From assembly GCA_028752905.1 (NCBI GenBank), contig JAQNBH010000003.1, forward strand, positions 39,548,354 to 39,612,353: DNA of 64,000 nucleotides. The letters are read 5' to 3'. Position numbers and translations under genes: made by a program. Positions 58,251 to 64,000 of this stretch are shown piece after piece. This DNA comes from Cladorhizidae sp. MBARI D1340-BT2 (Eukaryota > Porifera > Demospongiae > Poecilosclerida > Cladorhizidae). Numbering within the stretch: position 1 is the first letter of the stretch; the number at the start of each line of letters is the position of its first letter. Under the pieces are notes generated by a model. The model saw only the letters and a program-made list of their open reading frames with translations. It ran no database searches and had not been told where the DNA came from.

Positions 58251-58780
58251 ACAGCCCAGACATTCGAGGTGGGAGATTTTGTTTTAGTCTTCAGACCCAC
58301 TGTAAAGAATAAGATCCGCTAGGTCCCTTTATTATTAGTGAAAAGGTCACTGAAGTTACTTATAGAGTGACACAGGTGCATGTGGGAAAAGAGTTAAGAC
58401 ATACCACATCAATGCCATAAAGATGTGGTCTTCCCCAGTCCCAGCAGTATTTGTGGCAGATGAGCAAGAGACGAACAGCATGCCTAACCCTGAGGTAGAC
58501 CCAAAACCCAAATTACTCTCACTAGAGCAGAGTACATAGTTAGCTCAGCTGAAGGAGAAGTTTTGTGAGGTTATACAAGATGTACCAGGTCTCACCTCAT
58601 TAGTGGAGCACGATATCAGAACGGGGAATGCACCACCTGTTAGGTTGCCTCCTTACCGATTAGCACACAAGGCTCAAGAGTTTTTAAGGGATGAAATACA
58701 AACCCTACTCACCCAGTCAATCATCGAGCCTTCGAAGGGCCCTTGGGCAGCCCCCATAGTGTTGGTCCCCAAAAAGGATT
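58251..58780 (+). pseudogene. Element D integrase C-terminus and RT lead-in
   Basis: TFEVGDFVLVF is followed by a broken GPY/F segment. 58540-58780 carries LTSLVEHDIRTGNAPPVRLP, PYRLAHKAQEFLRDEIQTLL and IIEPSKGPWAAPIVLVPKKD, ending at a TGA where Gly is expected. Several stops and shifts. Confidence 0.75.
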
Positions 58781-59460
58781 GAGGTACCCGGATGTGCGTG
58801 GACTACCGTAAGATAAATGCGGTGACCACAGGTGACCCCTACACCATACCTCATATAGAGGACTTAGTAAATGAAACTGGCAAAGCTAAGTTTATCACAA
58901 CATTGGATCTTACCAAAGGCTACCATCAAGTACCTGTAAGCCGAGAAAAGACTGTGTTTATCACACCATATGGTAAATAGCAGTTTAGAATCATGCCCTT
59001 TGGGTTAGTGTCTGCCCCTAGTACCTTCCAAAGGCTGATGGATCACATATTACATGACATCCATACCTTTGCCACAGCTTACCTGGACGATATTTGATCA
59101 GAAGTGATACCTGGCCAGAACATCTCGACCACTTGGACAAGGTATTCAGAAGACTTCAGAAGGCAGGTCTGCATGTAAAGGAATGAAAGTGTGACTTCGC
59201 AGTCAATGAATGTGAATATCTGGGGTACATAGTTGGGAATGGACAGCTTAAACCAGTAGAGGGGAAAGTATGAGCAGTCAAGGAATATGCTAGACCTAGT
59301 AATGAGAAACAAGTATTTGCTCTCCTGGGTCTCTGCAGGTATTACCGTAGGTTTATACCCTCATTACCCCCCTGACTAATTTAACCCGTAAAAACAAAGA
59401 AAACATAGTTAAATGGTCATAGGAATGTGAACAAGCCTTTACCCTTATAAAGGAAGCTCT
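58781..59460 (+). pseudogene. Element D reverse transcriptase
   Basis: MCVDYRKINAVTTGDPYTIP, first Asp in [20 protein letters not shown] then [21 protein letters not shown], and the catalytic ATAYLDDI followed at once by TGA from a one-base indel. The thumb is recognisable to about 59360 (VFALLGLCRYYRRF) in shifted frames. Confidence 0.85.
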
Positions 59461-59461
59461 A

Positions 59462-59837
59462 GTGAGTAAACCAGTATTAGTAACCCCTGGTGAGTTTATT
59501 TTGCAAACTGATGCCTCTGACTCAGGCCTAGGCTACGTGTTAAACCAAATAGACAGTGATGGAGCCGAGCATCCCATGGCTTATGGTAAAAAAAACTGTT
59601 ACCCCAGAGAGACCAAATACTCCGCTATAGAGCGTGAGGTACTAGCCATAGTGCAGGGTAGTCACCATTTCAGAACCTATCTGCAGGGTACGAAGTTCAT
59701 GGTCAAGACAGACCACAACCCACTCACCCGACTTGGACATCTAAGAGACTCGCACGGGAGATTAGCAAGATGGGCTCTGGCTCTACAACAGTACGAATTC
59801 GCTGTTAAACATCGAGCCAGAACAGCCAATGCTAATG
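59462..59837 (+). pseudogene. Element D RNase H, cut by the composite insertion
   Basis: FILQTDASDSGLGYVLNQ, IEREVLAIVQGSHHFRTYL, KTDHNPLTRLGHLRDSHG and WALALQQYEFAVKHRARTAN carry the catalytic acidic residues. At ANAN the coding sequence is interrupted; it resumes at 63867 as NANADGMSRDGS, with the target duplication in between. Confidence 0.9.
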
Positions 59838-60314
59838 GGATTCACTCAATCTGATGTACGGGTGTGTGGTTTACACGAAAAGGTGTGGTTCCAGTCATGT
59901 GATATTTCCGCCAGGTACAGGGGTGTGGTTTTCACTTGGGGAAAACTTCTAAGTTCTAGTTAGGAGTAGGGTTGTTATCGGCGGTGCTGCTTGGAATGGA
60001 TACTGCTTGCTAAAAAGCTGTGATGGACTGTAGCTATGCTGCTCTATCGTGTGCAGTGATAGTATAAACATTGCTGCTTGGACACAATAGCTTGCTAATG
60101 CTGAAGACTGTATCACCTCCAAAAGCCCTCAGACTCTCACTGACAATCCAGCTTGATATCATGGAAACACAGGACTAGATGAAGGCAGAGGGTTTTTATG
60201 AATCTCATGGGACTGGCACTGTGCACCCCCACTCAACTATTTTATGTCAAAACGTAACTCAATCCTTGTTTGCTTCCCTGGATGCCAACAAGTCTGTCTG
60301 TGCAGTCTTTCTAG
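59838..60314 (+). repeat. Left inverted arm with LINE RT 5' fragment
   Basis: Inverted copy of 63383-63866. At 60179-60313 it encodes FYESHGTGT, HSTILCQNVTQSLFASLDAN and KSVCAVFL. Homology to the right arm stops exactly after CAGTCTTTCTAG. Confidence 0.9.
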
Positions 60315-60780
60315 TGAGCTACTTTAGTGAAATTTGTTGCTCAAAATATGGAATTGTTCAAATCATGGGTCACTTCCACTCCCAGGGACATCTTGCAGAA
60401 GACACCAGAGGTGAGACTGAAAGAACATTTAGACACAGCAAGCAGATTGGGATCATGGGGGACACAACTTGAGCTTGTTGCTGCCTCAACACTTTCAAGT
60501 GGACACCTATGTGGCTACTGATTCTTGACTCAAAGCCGAGTGCAGATGGACCAGATTCACACCTCTAAAAGGCTCCATACAGACTCACACAGACATTGCA
60601 CAAATTGGTTTTCAAAAATCAATGGAGTGTAAGAGCTGGATAGAGATTGCATATGAAAATAATTGTCACTACAGTAGTTTTCTGCCTCTTTTCAAGGAAA
60701 GAAAGTTGCTCGCCCCTCCACATCTCGTACAGAATAATTTCTCAGACAGTAGATCTAACTCTTCTCAAAGAGTAACCTTT
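60315..60780 (+). pseudogene. OTU-type cysteine protease fragment
   Basis: Frame 60327-60521 reads LKEHLDTASRLGSWGTQLEL then VAAS. After a one-base shift it continues QVDTYVATDS, CRWTRFTP and SWIEIAYENNCHYSSF (to about 60690). The W-G-x-x-x-E-L block followed by V.VY and the His-Tyr motif late in the domain is the C-terminal half of OTU deubiquitinase-like proteases, with the catalytic His in CHY. The N-terminal catalytic Asp-Gly-x-Cys part is absent. It may have come from a retroelement that carries an OTU domain or from a host gene. Confidence 0.55.
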
Positions 60781-60980
60781 TGATATTTTTATGTTTTAGT
60801 AATTGAGAAAAAGATCAATGTACAGGGTTGGTGGGGCGAATTTACCTAAGGTGCAGTGAGTGATGGCCAATATTAGCTAGGAGGAAGGTTTATTACCCTG
60901 TACTAGCTGGGGACAAGATTAACTGTTGCTGGCCAGGCAAAATTATTGTGTGGGTGAGGTGTCATAGATAACATGCTGGC

Positions 60981-61034
60981 TAGGGCTAGGGCTAGGGCTA
61001 GGGCTAGGGCTAGGGCAAGGGCTAGGGCTAGGGC
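60981..61034 (+). repeat. Telomere-like (TAGGGC)9 tract
   Basis: Nine hexamers with one variant (AAGGGC). The longest of three such tracts in the window. Confidence 0.95.
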
Positions 61035-62112
61035 TTGAATCTCTGGAAGCCAATGCAATATCCTATAGGCTTTTATATCAGTTTGCTATTTCAGCTGGCT
61101 TCTTCACCTCAGAGACCTCTGCCCAAAATTGTCTGTAGGGCTATAATGTCACTGTACAGGAATATATACCAAGGAAAAAGGTCAGTTGTGCTAGCACTCT
61201 TCTACTATTTTATGATTGTGAAAGGAAGTGCTGCTAATTATAAATAGACATGCAAATATTTGTATAAGTGGTTTTATCCCTGAAGTATTTTGAAAAAGTT
61301 GGAGGCTATATATGAGATAGTTACTTTGTTGGAGCCTAATCTGACACCAACATTTGAAAAATGAGCTCAGTAGCAAAAGCTATTTAGAGCCTTTCATACA
61401 TGATAACAATAATTATAGGTAGAAAAATGATTTAAGTTAGGCGAAGAATTGTTAATAAATCGTTTGAAGGAAGAGAGTGAGGATGAGGATCTAATGGAGG
61501 TTGGGATTGAGTTCCAAAGAGCTGTGGCAGAGGGAACGAAGACTGCATGGATGCAGTGCGGGAGAATGGGATTATGATGTTCGATGGTTGGTATTGGCGC
61601 GAAGACATGAGCGGAGTAGTAGCTAATAGGATTGAGTCTGGACGAAAATGGATGTAATTGTTTATTATTTTGTAAATTAGAAGTAGCTTGGCCCAAGCAC
61701 GTCTATTTGAGAGTGTAGGAAGTTTAAAGGTGGAGAGGTTGGATACATAGAATTCCATTGGCGAGTCAGAGTCTGAGTGCAAAGTGCTGAATGTGTTCTA
61801 AGGATTTTGAATTACAAGAAGAGGGAGGTGACCACACAGAGGAACAGTAACTTAATGTTGTGTAAAGTTTAATTAGCATATGAGAGTATAAGTGATGGTA
61901 AAAGTTGCGATAAATTAATCCTCCTTGATTTAGTTGTGTACTTTGCTTAGGTGCAGGTTCCAGGAGAGGTTACAGGTGAAAGTTACTCCTAAGTATGTAA
62001 AAGAAGTGACGAGATCAAGGGGAGTACTATTGAGGACTAATACCCTGGAGTATGAGGGTGCGAGGGGTTTATGAGAGATCATGTACTTGCTCTTATTAGG
62101 GTTAATTATTAA

Positions 62113-63007
62113 CCCTCTCACCGCTGTAAGCGTCATATGGCGTAATGGACTTTAAAAATCGCTAATAAATCGATCGCTTGGCCTAGAGTCATAATTTGCA
62201 TACCACCGGAAAGAGCAACTATTACTCTATATGACGTCCAAAAATTACATCCGGAAACGCCCGATTAGTTAGCGAAAATTACGTGCAACTACCGACGGTT
62301 CGCGGTTTTGACGACCTAAAAATGAGTGGATGTTTAACGCTTAAAGAAGTACTTTCCCTGGTTTCTAGCTAGAATTTTGCTCTCACTGAGGATGTGTCAG
62401 AGGAAGAAGAAGGTGAAGAAATATGTGGCTACCTTGGAAATGCAAGTTCTGATCGTGCAGCAGTGCATTCTTTAGCGCTGTAGTTGACCCTACTTTAGAC
62501 CCTCAGGATTCTTCCTTTTGCTATAACCAGCTCTCTAGTTATAATGAAATTGATCAGGAAGCCTTCTCAGGCTAGCTAAAGTATCTACATATTTGTATTT
62601 GCATGTTCTTTCTCAAATAGTTGAATTTCAATAACATAATAAACCATTGTATTGCTGGGCTATAGAATCATATGATCAAATTTTGTCAAAAACCCTCCGC
62701 TATATATTGCTATATGCCTAAATTATTATGACTAATGTTTACTAAATGCTAACTAAATGAGTAAATATATTATAAACATTTTTTGTTGATTAAATGTTAG
62801 ATATTGATAGAGAAATTTAGCATAATGATATTCATATTTTGTGGTTGATAATGTGGTTAACTAATGAGATCACATTGTTTATAAACAATGGTGCTATCAC
62901 ATGACAAAATTACAACTGATATGAATGGATTGCTGATTTTATAATGATTTTTTTTGGTATCTGGTATACTTTAGGAAAAATGTCCAGGAAAGTCAGCGGT
63001 GAAAGGG
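62113..63007 (+). mobile_element. piggyBac-like element, 895 bp, TTAA target
   Basis: The ends are CCCTCTCACCGCTG at the left and, reading inward from the right, CCCTTTCACCGCTG. Each is flanked by TTAA (62109-62112 and 63008-63011). CCC-initial inverted ends at TTAA are the piggyBac signature. Non-autonomous: most of the transposase is missing. It interrupts the LINE RT, and removing it with one TTAA rejoins the LINE. Confidence 0.85.
62322..62483 (+). pseudogene. Possible piggyBac transposase N-terminal remnant
   Basis: ATG-started 53 codons with one internal TAG: MSGCLTLKEVLSLVSS, then LTEDVSEEEEGEE. An acidic Ser/Glu-rich start after a short LT..EVL helix is common at piggyBac transposase N-termini. 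Similarity is weak and rests on context. Confidence 0.35.
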
Positions 63008-63382
63008 TTAAGAGACGCGAAGATAGCCATGATGATATAATGTCAATGTCTGATTGCACTGAATTTAAGGAAGAGGTTGGAAAAAATGGATGGAAGAGGA
63101 GGATGTCATCTGTATAGAGAGTAAGTGTAGAAAATGTCGAGAGTGGGAGCTTTGCAATGTCGTTAATGTAAAGAACAAAGAGAACAGGACCAAGAATAGA
63201 TCCTTGAGGTACTCCAGAGGATTCATGACACGAAGAAGAGAGAGCACCAGAGATAGCGACACTCTATGACCGGGCCGTAAGATAGGAAGTGAGCCAACAG
63301 AGGAGGTGAGAAGGAATATTAAATGAGGACAGAGTGTTTAAGAGTGGTCTATGCGGCACAGAGTCAAAAGCTTTCTTGATGT

Positions 63383-63866
63383 CTAGAAAGACTGCACAGA
63401 CAGACTTGTGGGCATCCAGGGAAGTAAACCAGGATTGAGTTGCGTTTTGACATAAAATAGTTGAGTGGGGGCAAGTGTCAGTCCCATGAGATTCACAAAA
63501 ACGCTCTGCCATCATCTAGTCCTGTGTTTCCATGATATCAAGCTGGAGTTGCTGGATTGTCAGTGAGAGCCTGAGGGCTTTTGGAGGTGATCAGCTATTG
63601 TGTCCAAGCAGCAATGCTTATACTCTCACTGCACACGATAGAGCAGCATAGCGACAGTACATCACAGCTTTTTAGCAAGCAGTATCCATTCCAAGCAGCA
63701 GTTTCTAACCACCGATAACAACCCTAGCCTGACCAGAACTTAGAAGTTTCCCCTGTGAAAACCACACCCCTGTACCTGGCAAAATATCACATGATAGGAA
63801 CCACACCTTTTCGTATAAACCACACACCCGTACCTCAGATCGAGTGAATTTAGTGAATCCCATTCC
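63383..63866 (-). repeat. Right inverted arm of the composite
   Basis: Inverted partner of 59838-60314. On this side the LINE reading frame continues inward beyond the arm; on the other side it does not. Confidence 0.9.
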
Positions 63867-63903
63867 CCAATGCTAATGCGGATGGTATGAGTCGCGACGG
63901 GTC
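63867..63903 (+). pseudogene. Element D RNase H end
   Basis: After the duplicated target, codons NANADGMSRDGSG resume the end of RNase H. Confidence 0.85.
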
Positions 63904-63923
63904 GGGAGGAAAGGAAAGGGGAG
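63904..63923 (+). promoter_or_regulatory. Element D polypurine tract
   Basis: GGGAGGAAAGGAAAGGGGAG directly before the 3' LTR. Confidence 0.8.
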
Positions 63924-64000
63924 TATCAGGGAAATACTCTCACCTGACAGTGGCAAAATCAGCAGGTGGTGTTGACAGCAGAACATCACTATATGTGGGA
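63924..64000 (+). repeat. Element D 3' LTR, cut by window end
   Basis: First 77 nt match 49262 onward with few substitutions. The first dinucleotide is TA instead of TG. Confidence 0.82.

Larger units (their letters stand above)
61394..63515 (-). pseudogene. LINE reverse transcriptase, split by a piggyBac-like element
   Basis: On the minus strand: RT start (SLDAHKSVCAVFLDIKKAFD, SVPHRPLLNTL), GVPQGSILGPVLF near 63220-63180, the catalytic YTDD (63115-63104; usually YADD), then the TTAA element at 62113-63007. RT continues at about 62108 (NPNKSKYM, VTSFTYLGVTF) and the C-terminal domain at 61782-61394 ends with VPSATALWNSIPTSIRSSSS and LSSFKRF. Frames shift several times. The motifs fit the jockey/CR1-type group of LINEs. 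Confidence 0.85.
59838..63866. mobile_element. Composite insertion with 480-bp inverted arms and 12-bp target duplication
   Basis: CCAATGCTAATG flanks both ends (59826-59837 and 63867-63878). The outer 477 bp at the left and 484 bp at the right are inverted copies: GGATTCACT...CTGATGTACGGGTGTG against the reverse complement of the right end. Both arms carry the same LINE reverse-transcriptase upstream segment (ESHGT, HSTILCQN, SLDA.KSVCAVFL). Between them are an OTU-like fragment, a (TAGGGC)9 tract, the rest of a LINE RT on the minus strand, and a piggyBac-like element. A 12-bp duplication fits target-primed LINE insertion or a MULE/foldback-type transposon. Which one is unresolved. Confidence 0.85.
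49262..64000 (+). mobile_element. LTR element D (Gmr1-like), interrupted by element C and by a 4-kb composite
   Basis: D's 5' LTR is 49262-49386 joined to 55319-55799 once element C is subtracted. Its interior is 55800-59837 plus 63867-63923. A polypurine tract at 63904-63923 is followed by the start of the 3' LTR, which runs off the window. The key evidence is that 63924-64000 matches 49262 onward (TCAG.GAAAT.CTCTCACC, CTGACAGTGGCA, CAGGTGGTGTTGACAGCAGA). Order: gag, zinc knuckle, protease, integrase zinc module, [integrase core lost], RT, RNase H. Confidence 0.85.

Noticed and set aside
60981..61034. True telomere or chromosome end
   Set aside because: The tract is short, internal, the wrong hexamer, and lies within a nested mobile element.

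Overview
This is a non-coding, repeat-dominated stretch of an animal genome. The evidence is degenerate transposases, spliceosome-type GT/AG sites beside short exon-like segments, a TRAF-type RING exon, hAT, piggyBac-like, LINE and Ty3/gypsy-class LTR elements, and AT-rich intergenic DNA. I see no bacterial or viral gene organisation. A marine invertebrate, perhaps a sponge, is my best guess, but the sequence does not prove it.

Layout. 1-7878 is one satellite array of a 17-bp unit with a higher-order period of about 1.4-1.7 kb; it runs off the left edge. 7.9-27 kb is intergenic DNA with minisatellites, a TTAA-flanked element enclosing a large fold-back repeat (12.5-13.9 kb), an old hAT relic (15.2-17.1 kb), a LINE 3' remnant (20.5-21.1 kb), a RING exon (22.0 kb), and a two-way tandem array carrying a solo LTR with a target duplication (24.5-26.4 kb). 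27.5-29.2 kb is a hAT element with an exact 8-bp target duplication, sitting inside a minisatellite. 30.4-33.4 kb holds a chain of exon-like pieces that may be a decayed host gene.

35.3 kb to the right edge is dominated by four LTR elements, called A, B, C and D here. All use a primer-binding site complementary to the 3' end of tRNA-Leu. B and C, and the remains of D, show the order gag - protease - integrase - reverse transcriptase - RNase H. This is the Ty1/copia order built from Ty3/gypsy-type domains, as described for the Gmr1 group. A is an internally deleted relative. All four copies are broken.

49.3-64 kb is a nest of insertions: D (+ strand) has C inserted in its 5' LTR (target duplication TGAAC) and a 4-kb composite inserted in its RNase H region (target duplication CCAATGCTAATG). 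The composite has inverted arms of about 480 bp, an OTU-protease-like fragment, a (TAGGGC)9 tract and a LINE reverse transcriptase, and that LINE is itself split by a TTAA-flanked piggyBac-like element. No intact host gene is evident in the window.
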